NCBI GenBank assembly: GCA_032358165.1
Contig: JAALGY010000062.1
Coordinates: forward strand, 1,736,001 to 1,800,000
From: Diplosphaera chodatii
Lineage: Eukaryota > Chlorophyta > Trebouxiophyceae > Prasiolales > Stichococcaceae
DNA: 64,000 bases
Reading direction: 5' to 3'
Below, piece by piece: positions 36,431 to 47,926 of the stretch; positions within the stretch are counted from its first letter, which is position 1; every line of letters begins with the position of its first letter. Position numbers and translations under genes: made by a program. The notes under the pieces are model-generated. The model saw only the letters and a program-made list of their open reading frames with translations. It did no database searches and was not told the DNA's origin.

Positions 36431-37504
36431 TCACCGCAGCTTGCCCTTGGCGGTCCCATTGGCGAAGGAGCCGCGGGGCTTCTTCACGCCTGCGGGCACG
36501 CCGATGCCCGGGAGGCCGAAGCCGCCGGCCGTGCCGTTCTGGATGCTGGCCTTCTTCAGCGCCAGCGCGAAGTTCACCAGCGTATCATTCTCGTCGACCA
36601 CCTGCAGCAGGGGCAATCTGGTTGCAGTTGCACTTTGCACTGGCTGATGCTGTACATCACGTAACCAGCCAGAACAAGTGAGCATGGCCCACCCCGACGT
36701 CATGCAATCGCCGTGTGCAAGACAGCAGGCCAGGCTGTGCAGAAATTGGGCCGGCGAGCATGAGCGGGTTGAACAAGGCAGCCGCAAAGGTCTGCTACAG
36801 GGTAGGGGCTGCGCACGTAGTGCTGGAAGTGGCGTGCCACGGCGGGCATCAGGTCCTCCTTCTTGGCGCCCGGCCCCGCGTCGCCCAGCTTGTAGTGCTG
36901 CCTGTACCGCCGTAGCGATGCTGCCTGCTCGTGTGGAGGAGCCCAGCGGTCAGAAGACCATGTGCGAGAAGCACGGAATTTGCTATGCTGTTGTGACCGC
37001 TGGCCGCAAGTCTGACCTTTGCAGGCATGTGGCGCATGCAGCACGTCGTGCTGCCTGAACTGAGCGAGGCATGCTGTTTACAGCTGTTCTGATAATCACA
37101 AGGGCTATGCGCTGTGCGTGACCAGACCCACGTCAAGTTTGCTGAGGTCGACGCGGGGGTTGGTGCGCCGGGTGGAGGCGCGCTGGGCCGGTATGGGAGC
37201 CGTCGGCAACTGCAGGCAATGCATCACGTGTCGCGTCAGGGGACCGTCCGAGCGTGGCACGCCAGCAGCACTGCATGCAGCTGCATGCCGGAGCCACATG
37301 AACCGGCAGGCGCAGCTCGCATGGCACTTTGCATCGCACGACAGGCACTGGGTGGCGGAGCCTGGAAGGACTCGTCACACTTCATCGCAAGCAAGCGCGG
37401 GCTGCACGCACCTCGAGGTCCTCGTCATCGCTGGACATGCCATCGTGCAGGTCCCTGGTGGCCACCTGCCTGCCAGACACCTTGCGCTTGCCGAGGTGCG
37501 CCAT
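36431..37504 (-). CDS. SAP30: SAP30-like subunit of the Sin3 histone deacetylase complex
   Basis: SAP30 bridges the Sin3 scaffold to other subunits of the histone deacetylase complex. Four exons splice in phase: 37504-37412, 37209-37128, 36920-36817 and 36601-36431, giving 149 residues. Exon 1 reads MAHLGKRKVSGRQVATRDLH then DGMSSDDEDLE, an acidic end. The Sin3-binding fold is NPRVDLSKLDVASLRRYRQH then YKLGD (about residues 46-70), with KKEDLMPAVARHFQHY and VVDENDTLVNFALALKKA following. This matches the family pattern of a Leu-Arg-Arg-Tyr helix, a turn, then a helix ending in HF. The C-terminus is Gly/Lys-rich (KKPRGSFANGTAKGKLR) and stops at TGA 36433-36431. The family zinc finger of animal SAP30 is absent, as in SAP30-like proteins reduced to the Sin3-binding domain. 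Confidence 0.87.
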
Positions 37505-38567
37505 GCTGCCCGTTCCTGCGGTTCAGATGTGCAACAAGGTTCAGGCCAGACTCCCCTGCCGCTCTGTGCTCTGCCAGGGCCAAAAGCTGGCCCACGAAGC
37601 GGGTTGATCAGTGTCTTCAACCACTCGAAGAGCCTAGAAGGGCGCCTTGGGCTGCCTTAACGTGGATCGGGCACAATGAGGGGCTATACACAGGCGATAG
37701 CACCCAACATGCGGTGTTCAGACCGCTGTTACGGGCTGAAACGCACGAAACATTGGCCAGCCCAGCTTCGTGCCCACCGCCGTTGGCCCGCAGCACGGGC
37801 AGCCGGGTGTGTAAAACTCGCACGGGAGGCAAGCTGCAAGGCACATGCACGTCCCAAGGGCGCTACACCCTGCCCTGCCGCTGCTCAGCGCGTCACCAGC
37901 GGTCACGGGACCGTCGGCAGCGAGCTCGGCACACACAGCAGCCGGCTCGCCGTGCGTGCAGGGACCGTACCTGAGGGGGTGAAGCACACAGCCGGAAGAT
38001 GTCCCCGGACGAGCTCACTCTGCGCCCGCGCGCGGTGTCGGAGCCGTGTTCAAGGGTCGCTGCACGGCTCTCCCACCGACCTGCACCCATGAGCGCGGTC
38101 ACGACTGAAGAAGGTCGCCGGTGCTGTGTTGCAGCAGAGTGCGATGTGTTGGGACATCATACACCAAACACCGGGGCACGGGCACGAGTGAGGCTGTTTG
38201 TGCGGTGCACAAACACTTTTCCGTCGGACCGCACTGAGCAAGCATTTCGGACCATGGCCGACATTCCAGCAGTCCATGCCACACAACGCTATAATAACCG
38301 CCAACGTCTCACCTGTTGTGCTTTGCGACGTGTGTTGGCAATGGAGCTGCGCAGAGCAGCGCATGGTGCGGACCCAGCAGCCCTGCCCTGTAGCTGTCAC
38401 GTGCTGCTGCCGTCAGCATTACGCATGGTGTGATCGCGATGGAGACTCCGACGACTTGCACAGTTGAGCTTTGTTGGCCCCCTTGAAGTGCCTCGAGCTT
38501 CAAGCTGCTGACACCCTGCTTCACGTTGCACCAATCCAATAGGATCCGAAGGCACCCAGCAAATTTA
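37505..38567. other. Intergenic region, SAP30 promoter and GRP170 3' flank
   Basis: This region is about 1.06 kb between two minus-strand genes. It should contain the SAP30 promoter and the GRP170 3' untranslated region. Frames here on both strands have no conserved content that I recognise. Confidence 0.45.
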
Positions 38568-41500
38568 TCAAAGCTCGTCGTGCTCATCCAGGCCGTCGTC
38601 GAAATCAGCTCCGGCGCCACCGCCGCTGGCCTCGCCGCCACCCTGCTTGCCCTTGGTCTGCTTCAGCACATCCTCTATGTTGACAAACTGCGGGCCGCCG
38701 CCCTTGCCACCTGCCAGGCGAACATGTCGCATCGTCTCAGGTGGCGACTGTGCGACTAATGGTGCACATTGTGCACATGCGGTGGCTGTACAGCAGTGTT
38801 TGACCAAGCAGCACTAGCTGGCAGGCGGTGGCACATGCAGCAGGGAGCGCACCAAACATGCCACCAGAGCCGGCGGGGCCCTTAGTCCGCACGTTCTTCA
38901 GCAGCTCCTCCATCTTGGCACGTCCATCCGCGTCCATGCCCTTCAGCAGGTCCTGTGTGCAACAGCGAAACGCTTCAGGAACTGCACAATAAATTGTCCA
39001 GCAGGCAAGTTTAGGTTCTGCACCTCTGATGTAGAAAGCACAGACCCGCCACAGGAATCGCTCCACTTCAAGAGCGCAGCGAGTTGCTGCAAATATGCAC
39101 AGCGTGGCATGAGGTGGAGGCTCACATCCCAGGACTATTGATCCTCCGCCTTTTGGTCGCCGCCCTTGGCTGCGCCCTCCGCCTTTCCATTGCCACCGGC
39201 ACCCTTGCCTGCCGTGCCGCCGCCTGTTGCATTGGCCGTGCCGTTGGCGGTGCCGTTGCCTGCCGCTGCCGGCGGCGGCGGCGGCTTGGGCTGGTGCACA
39301 ATTGAAACGAATCAGTAGGAGCAGCGGCCAGATACAGACAGTGCATATGCAAGCACCATAAACAGTGGCAGGCGGTTGCACATGTGTGCCACACAACGGT
39401 TAGCCTGGTTGCCATGCATACCTTCTTCCGGTTTTTGAGCGTGGCGAAGGCCTTGCGCAGGTCGTCGAGCCGTGCGCTGGCGACCGCCGACTTGTATGAC
39501 GGCTCCTCATGCGGCTTCCTCTTGGCCTGCGCTGCCTGCTGCTCTGCGAACCACTTCTGGAAGTCCTTCACCTGCAGCACGATGACCAGCACAACATATC
39601 TCTCATATCGTGTTCGAATATTGCAAGGCACAACTCTTGATTTGACACCGTGACCAGCCGAGGCCGGCCTCCTTCAGCAAAACATATGACCATGACCGTC
39701 GGCATGGCAAGTCCCGCAGTCCGGCACCTGCTTGCCGAAGGCGGCTGTGTCGGTCTCGTTCAGCCAGGGCTTGGAGGCGGGCCAGTCGCCCAGCGCGCCC
39801 GTGGCCAGCTCCACGAAGCGGGCCGCCTTGGTGGCCAGGCCAGCCCGGGCAGCCACTTCCTGCTTCCGGAAGTCGATCGGGTCGCCCACCGCCCGCAGCT
39901 TCGCCAGCCGCGACCTGCGCCAAAACAGCCACATCTGGTTCAGTGCACACGAGCAAGTCGCCTGCACATCGCCTTTGTGGTGTGCTGCACAGCATTATAC
40001 TCCCAAGCGGGCTTTCAGGCGCCCTGGTGTGGCGTGGCCCTGCCAAAATATGCACAGACGCACTGGTGCTCTGTGGCGGGCGCATTCTCGCCCGCATCAT
40101 ACAGCCAGTCCTCCGCGTCGTTGAGCTGCGCGAGGAACTGTTCCCGCTGCTTTTCGGTCGTGATTGCTGCGACCGTCTCGTCGTCCTGCAGGAGTATTCA
40201 CTGTGAACATCGTGCATGGCAGTTTCATATGGCCGCCAGGCCACCATCATCGGCAATGTAGGCGGGAAGTGCCTCGGATGGTCGACAATCTGGTGGAAGT
40301 GTGCAGGTTGAGGGTGGCGCACCTGCAGCGCGCTGCGCCGGCCTATGATGTACGACTCCAGGTCGTTCTTGGCGTGCGCAGCAGCGCGCTTTGTGTCATC
40401 CGCTGCCTGCAACGCTGCCATGCGCTCCCGTAGCACCTGCAGACAAGCAGCAGAGGTGTCGAGGCCCCATGCAACCTTGCGATCACCACAGATCCGAACT
40501 CAAGGAACGCCACTTCTGCTTATAGTGGTACCTTTCGTTGTGCATCGTTCAGGCCTGGGCGCACAAAGCCGGCTCCGCCAATCTTGAGTGGGAGGCGAAG
40601 TGTCCTCCGTCGCTCGCGCTGGACCACCATCGTCTGCGGCTCTGGGACCGTGGCGTTTGCTGCACCATCCGTCGAGCTGCCAGCTGTGCTGTTGTCCTTT
40701 CCTGCTGCCTTGGCCGCCTCCGCAGCCTTCGCCGGGTTGTTCTCAGTCGTCGGTTTCTCCGTCATGCCGCCCTTGCTGCTTTTGCTGTCTGTGGAGTTGC
40801 CAGTGCTGTTGGCTGTGGCATTGGACGGGATCGGCACTGTCACATTGACAAGCTCTGTGCGCTCTAGAATGACCTCCGCCTTGTCGAAGCTGACGATACC
40901 GCTGGAGTCGGCCTTGAAGTGTGTGCTGATCTTGCCAGTGTCATTGTACTTGGCTTTGATCTCATCCAGCCCAGTCAGCTCGAACGATGCAAGCGGGACT
41001 TTGGCTTCCTCAAGCTTGGCATCAGGCACGGGCGGCCCTGTGAGCAGCTGCAGCCTGATGGGGTCAGCCGTGATGTTTGGCAGGTGCACCACGCGCTTGG
41101 CTGGCAGCCGCTTGCCAAAGGGCAGCAGCAGCTTGGGAAGGTACGCTGTGCCATTCTCGTTCTGCTGTGTGCCGGGCGTCTCCTCGAGCTGGAAGGCAAC
41201 GGGGTACGTGACGCCATCGGACATGCCGAACTTGCGCAGGCGGAAGGTGGTGCTGAGGTTGGCAGCGTACAGCGCAGCCCCCAGCACCACTGCCTCATCG
41301 GCATCCAGGTGCTTGTCCAGGGTGCGGCCGCCGAGGGCTGTCGACAGCGCCGCCTGGAGGCGCGGGACGCGGGTGCCGCCGCCCAGCAGCTCCACCGCGG
41401 ACAGGTTCTTTGCGGCCTCTGGGTTGCGCTGCAGCAGCTCCGTCACCGGCGCCGCCGCCCTGGCAAAGAAGTCGCCTGCCAGCGCCTCGAACTCCTCCCT

Positions 41501-43638
41501 GCAGCAGCAGTCGATCCTGGCTGGCACACGTGTTGCACTCTGTGCTGTCGGCTTGGGCAGCTCACCTTCAGTCACGCGTGTGATGGGTCTGCACTGTTGC
41601 ATCGTGTGCTGGGTGGGGTGCACGACGTGCCAATGGCCAATGACATTAGGTGTGGAGGGCATGGCGCACCGCTTGATGCGGGAGCGGAAGTCCACGCCAT
41701 TGTGCAGCTCCTCCACTGACAGCGGCGCCTCGGAGTTTGCGCTCAGCACCTGCTTCGCCCGCTTGGCCTGCTCGTCGGGAGTCACACCATGGCGTCACGA
41801 TCAGCGTGTAGGACTGGCCAGCCATGTGCACAGGCACCAAGGTCCGTGCTGCAATGTAGCGCCGGCGCCGGTGCGTGCCGCACCTGCTTTCGCAGCTTCG
41901 CGACCGCCTTGGGGTGGTCCAGCACACTGCCCTTGCCAGCCATGTGCTTCTCGTCGAACTCCTTGGCGGAGTGCCTGATGAGCGCCATGTCCAGGTCTGC
42001 CGCGCCCGTGTGGGGGGCTGCACAACAGAGTTGGAAGCTAGGGTGGGTGCACCATACAATCTTTCTGATGGTTTGTCATATAAATGTGACGCCAGGCATT
42101 CGCCATTGAGATGATGGGTCCATAGGTAGTGAAGGCGCTGCTGCATCTGGACTGTGCTGCCAGGGGGAGCAGATGTCACCACTGACCTGCTGCGGTATCC
42201 ACCGTTTCGAACTGGCTGTAGGTGTTCATCTTGCCGCCCTCCTTGATGTCGAAGCTGGAAAACTTCACCAGGGCAGCCTGCAGCACAACCGTCTAATTAG
42301 CGCAGGCATCTATTGTGTGACACCACTGTGCTGCACTTGTGCTTTGTTCCATAAACCAGCATCTGGTCACATGCCAAGGCTGCATGTGGCACATATCGCA
42401 GATGATGTAGAAAGGACAGCCACCTGCGTGCTTGATGAGCCCATGTCGTAGAAGAGCACGTGCTCCGTCTTGTTCGCAAAGCTGCGCTCGATGCCGAACT
42501 GCAGGGCCGCAGCCGCATGGCTGTTGACCAGCGACAGCACATTCAACCCCGCCAGGCCGGCAGCATCCAGCAGCGCCTGCCGCTGCGCCTGCCCAAACCA
42601 TGCTGGTACCTGTGCAGCGCAACACCATGTGGTGCAACCGGATGCAGTTGCGTCTGCCCGCAGACTTTCGTATCAAGTGCTGCCCCTGTGGCGTCAAGGT
42701 GCCTGCAGCGCCAGATGATGCTGCAGGCCAGGCTGCTGTGCACACAGCCCCACCGTAAGGACTACGTCCACGACAGGCGTGCCATCTGCTGCGGCCTGCC
42801 CCAGACCCTTGGCGTAGTGCAGCAGGCTCGCCTACGCAGCATGCACATGCCAGCACTCTCAGCACTTCCATGTGATGTGACACCTTCGACCTACAGGCAC
42901 GAAACTACACCGTGCGACGGTCAGCAGCTCCCTAGCAGCGCACCACTGCTTCCTCAACAGTGTATGCCTCCCCATCTGCAAGCGCAAAGGCAACAGTTTC
43001 CCGCTCTGAGACCGGCGCTATCCTGTAGGGCAGGTGCTGCGCCTGCAGCATCTGCGCCACCTTCGGATCGTCCGCTTGCACACCCAGGAAGTCCCGAAGC
43101 TGCACACCAGCATCACAGGTGCCCATTTCTCTTCAGTCAAGTCACGTATGTAGGCCGTGAAGCGGGTTTGGCACATCTGGATGAACAACTGTGCGGGTAT
43201 TGGAGAGCATGTCCTTAGCGACGCCAGGCAAGCAGCGGCTCACCGATGCAAACACGCGGTCGGGGTACCGCGGTTGCAGCACGGCTGCCTCCTCACCCAG
43301 CAGCCGATCGCCATTCACAAATGCTACCTGTGACGACGTCTTGCGCTTCGACCTGCAGATGCAAGAGGCCGTGACTGCGATGCAATCTTGCAGGTCGGCC
43401 GGCGCACCAAATGCTTTTTGCGCTGGCGGCAGCTGCACGACCATGGCGACTATCCGCTTCCCAGGACATTCAAGCTCGTGAGTCAGACTCACATCTCGTT
43501 AAGCACGATCGAGATGGGCGTGCGGCCGGGCTTGACAATAGAGACCTTCAGGAATTCGCTGCCCAAATCCACAGCCAGTACCGCTGCCTGTGCTGAGGTG
43601 ACCAATGCACTGCATGTGAACAGCAGCACAGCGATCAT
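38568..43638 (-). CDS. HYOU1: GRP170/HYOU1-type ER Hsp70-family chaperone
   Basis: GRP170 is a large ER-lumenal Hsp70 relative that acts as holdase and as nucleotide exchange factor for BiP. ATG 43638 opens MIAVLLFTCSALVTSAQA, a clear signal peptide, then AVLAVDLGSEFLKVSIVKPG, the first ATPase strand. Next are SSQVAFVNGDRLLGEEAAVL, then AELLGGGTRVPRLQAAL-type sequence (SAVELLGGGTRVPRLQAALS, about 41405-41340), DKHLDADEAVVLGAALYAAN, and the beta-domain GVTYPVAFQLEETPG. The extended C-terminal helices read VKDFQKWFAEQQAAQAKRKP (about 39573-39510) and LDDLRKAFATLKNRKK. The next exon (39290 downward) is Asn-Gly-Thr rich (NGTANGTANATGGG) and meets an in-frame TAG at about 39137-39135, nine bases before a good GTGAGC donor. 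Downstream exons join in phase and read DLLKGMDADGRAKMEELLKN and finally DGLDEHDEL with TGA at 38570-38568, an ER-retention end. If the TAG is obeyed, the protein lacks HDEL. Confidence 0.88.
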
Positions 43639-44354
43639 CGATGGACCAACACGAACGTTGGCACATCGTCCTGATGTGTGCTGCCTGCTCATGCTGTAGT
43701 GGATCACGAGTTGCAAACCATTCAGTTGTGCATCTGACTAGCAGTGGCAAGCGTGCTCGAAACTGTACAGACGTCTTGAGGGACTGGGTGTATCACACAA
43801 CTCGCTTCTGTTCAGGAGTGTTGCAATGCTGTTCACCAGTCTCGCACTGTTCAACCAATGAGAACCCACCGACAGGTCTTCAGGGGCGAAGACCAGTTCT
43901 GGTGTACGGGCTGAATCAGATCTCCCTGCCCACTTTGATCTCAAAGTGCAGCGGCCGAAGAAGGGCTTGCGGAGCCTGCTGTGGCTCTGCATCTGTCTGT
44001 GAAGACCTTGAGATCGGCATCTGCTGCACGTAGACGTTGCGACTCAAGCGACGTTTGTTCCGCATGTCATGGTTGTCACAGTCCGGCGCTGATCCCGGGC
44101 ATGCTTCATGAATGGATTGTCATCGTGTGTGCATATATGCTATGATGATCTGTTGCATGACGCACAACCCTCTGGATCCGTTGCGCGCCATCTCATCGAT
44201 GCCACGTCGTCTGCATTTGCGCAGCTTCCACAGAGACGCAAACTACACAGCGTGCCACCTGACGTCCTGCGCACACCATCATCAACTCACCTGACTTCTT
44301 CTCCTACCTCAACGATCAGAAGACCCTTCCTCGGCTTTTCGGTCAATAGTCAGC
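43639..44354. promoter_or_regulatory. Divergent intergenic region between GRP170 and the SDR gene
   Basis: This 716-bp gap lies between opposite-facing start codons and should carry both promoters. I could not identify an ER-stress element with confidence and see no extra gene. Confidence 0.5.
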
Positions 44355-46136
44355 ATGCTGGCGTCACTTGGGCACCGTCTGACTGGTGCCTTAAACAGAG
44401 GCAAAGGTTCAGCATTGCTTTCAGGCCCTGCATCGACAACTGTCCGCTGCTTTGCCTCATCGAATGAGAGTCCAGGTGACCAATGGTAGTTGTGATGTTC
44501 GATCATCTCATCTGGTGCCTGCCACCTGGTGCCTGGAGGGAGTGCATGGCGGCCGGTGCCCATCTGCCTGTGCTGCATGAGGGAAATAGTTTAAGCATTG
44601 GCAAAATATGCAGTGTATGTTGTGTTCGGCGCGGCCGGCGGCATTGGCGCAGCCCTCGTGCAGCGCCTGTCAGGGCAGCAGGGCGCCAAGGTTGTGCAGG
44701 TGCGCGACTGATGCACTCGATGCATTGCGTGTCCATGTACGATGAGCCTGCTGCACGGCGGGCTGATGGAGCACATGAGTGTGTCAGCCTGCCACGACTG
44801 TCAGGCTGCAGTGTCTTGCTGCCTGCCACGAATTCTCGCCAAGGCCGTAGGCATGTGGCACTGGCATGCAGGTGGATGATGCCCGAGCAGGAGACCTGCA
44901 GGGGGAGGTGCATCAGGCCGATGCGTCCGACTTCAATCAGGCACTTTAAAAGCTTCTGCGCCTGCTGTGGGCTTGCTCGTTCGCTCTTGGCTGTGTCGCA
45001 TCTATCACGAGATGCGTTCAGGCAAGACATGGCATTTGCGCAGGTGGAGAAGGTGCTCAAGCAAGTGCGCGATCAGTACGAGCATGTGCACGGCGTCGCA
45101 AACTGCATTGGCGACGCCAGCATCATGAAGCCAATCCACATCACCTCAGAAGTAAGTTAGATGCTCGCCTGGTGGACGGTGTCAATGACCGCTGTATGGT
45201 GTCAGCGACAGCTGTTGTTCAAAACTCTGGCCCTTAACACCCGTGTGCATCGGGCTGCACAGGACGAATACGAGCACACAATGCGCACGAACGTCAAGAC
45301 AGCCTTCAACATCCTGAAGGTGCTGATGGGCTGGCATAGGAACTGTAGCATATCTGCGCCTGGTGCTCTACTGATAGCGGGTGCTGAGTCCTGCAGGCGA
45401 GTGTGCCGGTGATGATGTCAGAGGGCGGGTCTATCGTGCTGGCAACTGCGGCGATCAGCCACATGGGTGCCGCCAACCATGACATTGTGGCGGCAGCCAA
45501 GGGCGCCGTCTCCTCCCTCGCTGTCAGCGCGGCCTCCACATATAGCCCCCACAATATCAGGTGTGAGTGCGTTTGTGAAGCTGTACTGGGCATTCTGAGC
45601 GTATCGATAACCTGCATCTGTAGGTGACTGGTAGAAACAGTCGCTGAACATGGTTACAGGATCAACTGTGTGGCGCCGGGGCTGATCCGGACCCCCATGA
45701 CTGAGTCAATGACGGATGCCAAGCAAGCCAAGGATGCATCTCTGAAGGTCTGGTGACTTGCGCATTTGTGTTGTTGGGGCAAGTAAGCAACCCTTTTACG
45801 AGTTGTTGGCTGGTGCACTGCCCAGCGCAACTAATGTTGCGTCTGCCCAGCGCAGATGATACCATTGGGTCGGTTCGGAGAGCCAGACGAGGCTGCAGCT
45901 GCCTTCGAGTTCCTCATGCACCCGAGCAACAGTTTCATCACGGCACAGGTATGGTATAGGAGCAGGGATTGGGTCCCACCCAAGCTTCACGCATGCAATG
46001 ATGTTGTTGCAGAAGGTCTGAATGCTGAGTGATCTGCCTGCTATGTTTGCAGACACTGATGGTTGATGGCGGTCTTGGCACCATCCGGCCAACTACAATG
46101 GACAATGAGCCTGCCAGGAGCCAGCACGACAATTAA
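44355..46136 (+). CDS. Short-chain dehydrogenase/reductase, divergent, probably organelle-targeted
   Basis: SDR enzymes are NAD(P)-dependent Rossmann-fold oxidoreductases. Exon 1 (44355-44475) encodes MLASLGHRLTGALNRGKGSA and further Ser/Arg-rich sequence typical of a transit peptide. Exon 2 (44614-44699) joins in phase to give VYVVFGAAGGIGAALVQRL, the GxxGGxG dinucleotide-binding loop. Next are VEKVLKQVRDQYEHVHGVAN with CIGDA, DEYEHTMRTNVKTAFNILK (the helix-4 Asn), GGSIVLATAAISHMGAANHD and IVAAAKGAVSSLAVSAAS, then RINCVAPGLIRTPMTESMTD, MIPLGRFGEPDEAAAAFEFL and TLMVDGGLGTIRPTTMDNEP, with TAA at 46134-46136. The classical YxxxK catalytic pair reads V-A-A-A-K: Lys is kept but Tyr is Val, and the usual catalytic Ser position is not obvious. 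Plant relatives with an NHE..AAAK pattern are known to me, so this may be a family trait. Substrate is unknown. Confidence 0.87.
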
Positions 46137-46199
46137 CTCATTTTGAAAACTTGATATCGGTGTCGTGCCTCGACACGTACGTTGGCTTTGCTTTCGTAT
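46137..46199. other. 63-bp convergent gap between the SDR and GT2 genes
   Basis: Only 63 bp separate the SDR stop (46136) from the glycosyltransferase stop (46200). The 3' untranslated regions must overlap or be extremely short. Confidence 0.85.
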
Positions 46200-47650
46200 T
46201 CATTTGCAAGACCCGAGGCTGTAGACTTCTGCCAGCTTGTCAGGTGGTATACCGCACTTCCAGGCACACAGGATGTATTGGTTCAGCAGAAATGTCCTAA
46301 GTAGCCCCAAACGGTCCCATCGCCTTGCCGAAACGACAATGGCTGCCTCACAACGACTGGTGGGCTCAGCTTGCGCAGCCGCTCTGTCAAGTCGACATCC
46401 TCCAACAGAGGCCACTCTCGGTAGCCGCCTACATCCCTGCGGCATGTAAACGGAACATGGACTGCATTGCTTGTGCCAACTGAGCCATGGCACGTGATGC
46501 TCTGAAGAATATCCGCCAGATGACTGCGCCTTCCAACACACGCCAGCCTCGTCATGCGGTCATGACCACCTGAACGTGTGGCAGTCCACGAAGATGGCCT
46601 GGTCGCCGTACGGTGCGCCAAGAGCATGCGTGCGCCATTGCACGCCACGTTGCACCAGCCACCCCCGCAGCGAAGCACCTGCCCCGCCTAGCTGAATGGT
46701 CTCAAAGCAGCCCCACCTGCCGGACGACACACGAAGGCTGCTCACGTGTGCTTGCAAGGTCAGAGTGGGCGGGGTCGTAACACAAAGCGCACTCGTGCAG
46801 GCTTCATGCAACAGACAACACACCTTGGCGGTGCATCCGCTGCCTTGCAACTGGCGCTGCACCATGCGGTTTGCATTGCATGGGCATAGCCGTCCGGCAG
46901 CTGACTGTCGGCATGGAGGAAGAGCAGCATATCACCATTGGCTTGCTGCGCTCCAGCGTTCATTTGCCTGCCGCGCCCCTTTGCACAGCACACCACCTGC
47001 GCAGCAAGGAGTTGCACCTTCAGCACATATCCAGACGTCACACCTGAGCTTACGACAGACGAGCGCATTGTGAGTGCAGGGCCCTCCACCTTGGCTCTAT
47101 GACGCTTTGCGGTCTGCACGGTGTCATCGCTGCTGCCGCCATCAGCCACAATGATCTGTGGTCGCCTGCTGCGGGAGCTGGTCTGTGCTGCACTGCATCA
47201 GCCCGACCATGTCCTGCTTGTGCTGGGCACCGATGACATCGATGGCATCACATCATATATGCGTGTATTGGGCGCATACCTGCGGATGGCCTGCCCGATC
47301 ATTGCCTCCTCATTCTGCGCAGCACCATGGTAGCCATGTCACAGTGTGCGACTGCAGATACCAAGGCACGTCACACGCGTGATGCCGCCCTGTCCACGTA
47401 CCAGGGCTGGTATGATGACGGACAGCCTGAAAGCCTTAGCCACGGTTGACTTTGCTGTTGTTCTGCTGCTACGCCCAGCATGGCGGCCATGCACGGCAGC
47501 TGGCATGCACGCCTCGTCAGTGTTTGTGAGGCCTCTGCAGACCCGACGCCGAACTCCGTCAAACCATGTGTTCAGCTCACAGACTCGTGCAAGCAGCCTC
47601 GGCGGCAGAAGTGGACTGTTGCAGACACTGTCATGTACCGACTGCTGCAT
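46200..47650 (-). CDS. Family-2 glycosyltransferase (TIGR04283-like), apparent frameshift
   Basis: This resembles the bacterial-type GT2 group TIGR04283. The N-terminus from ATG 47650 (MQQSVHDSVCNSPLLPPRLL) is an extension of about 80 residues that may be a targeting sequence. Then FRLSVIIPAL|NEEAMIGQAIRR spans a splice (about 47435-47280). QIIVADGGSSDDTVQTAKRH (about 47155-47095), KGRGRQMNAGAQQANGDMLL with FLHADSQLPDGYAHAM (about 46995-46880, the DXD-like HAD), THALGAPYGDQAIFVDC (about 46640-46590) and GGYREWPLLEDVDLTERLRK (about 46430-46370) follow in family order. The final conserved block, VVSARRWDRLGLLRTFLLNQ to DKLAEVYSLGSCK and TGA at 46202-46200, lies in a different frame. The switch falls near 46337-46345, and one extra base would join them. 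It is either a pseudogene or allele defect, or an assembly error. Its stop lies 63 bp from the SDR stop. Confidence 0.8.
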
Positions 47651-47926
47651 GGCAAGCTTTGCACCGCTGAGCGTAGCCGTTTGAAATTGCTTCAGCTGCA
47701 GGTTGCTATGGTGCTTGGCTTCTTGTTGATGGACAACACACTCGAATCAGATGCTGCATACATGATCAACGCTTTAGAAGTCAAATGCGCACGTGCCGGG
47801 GTTTTGAATCTTGCACAGCTCAACACGCAAGCTTGGACGCTTGAGACTTGACAGATTGACGCGGGACCTGCCACTGGACGCTTTGCACGGCGTGCAAGCC
47901 GGGAGGTTCGCCTCGCAGCCGCACAG
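47651..47926. promoter_or_regulatory. Short bidirectional promoter region, GT2 and coiled-coil genes
   Basis: Two start codons on opposite strands lie 276 bp apart. Both promoters and 5' leaders must fit in this interval if the chosen starts are right. Confidence 0.5.

Noticed and set aside
39122..39180. Reassignment of TAG to a sense codon in this organism
   Set aside because: TAG ends SERINC (11678-11680) and the TFIIS-N gene (28866-28864) where family lengths are complete, so it is a normal stop.
40584..41978. 464-codon plus-strand open frame
   Set aside because: It lies antisense to conserved GRP170 exons (SAVELLGGGTRVPRL and neighbours). GC-rich coding sequence commonly leaves long shadow frames; it has no own motif.
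46330..46352. A 9-base GTGAGGCAG intron explaining the glycosyltransferase frame change
   Set aside because: It is far too short for splicing and its removal would not change the frame.
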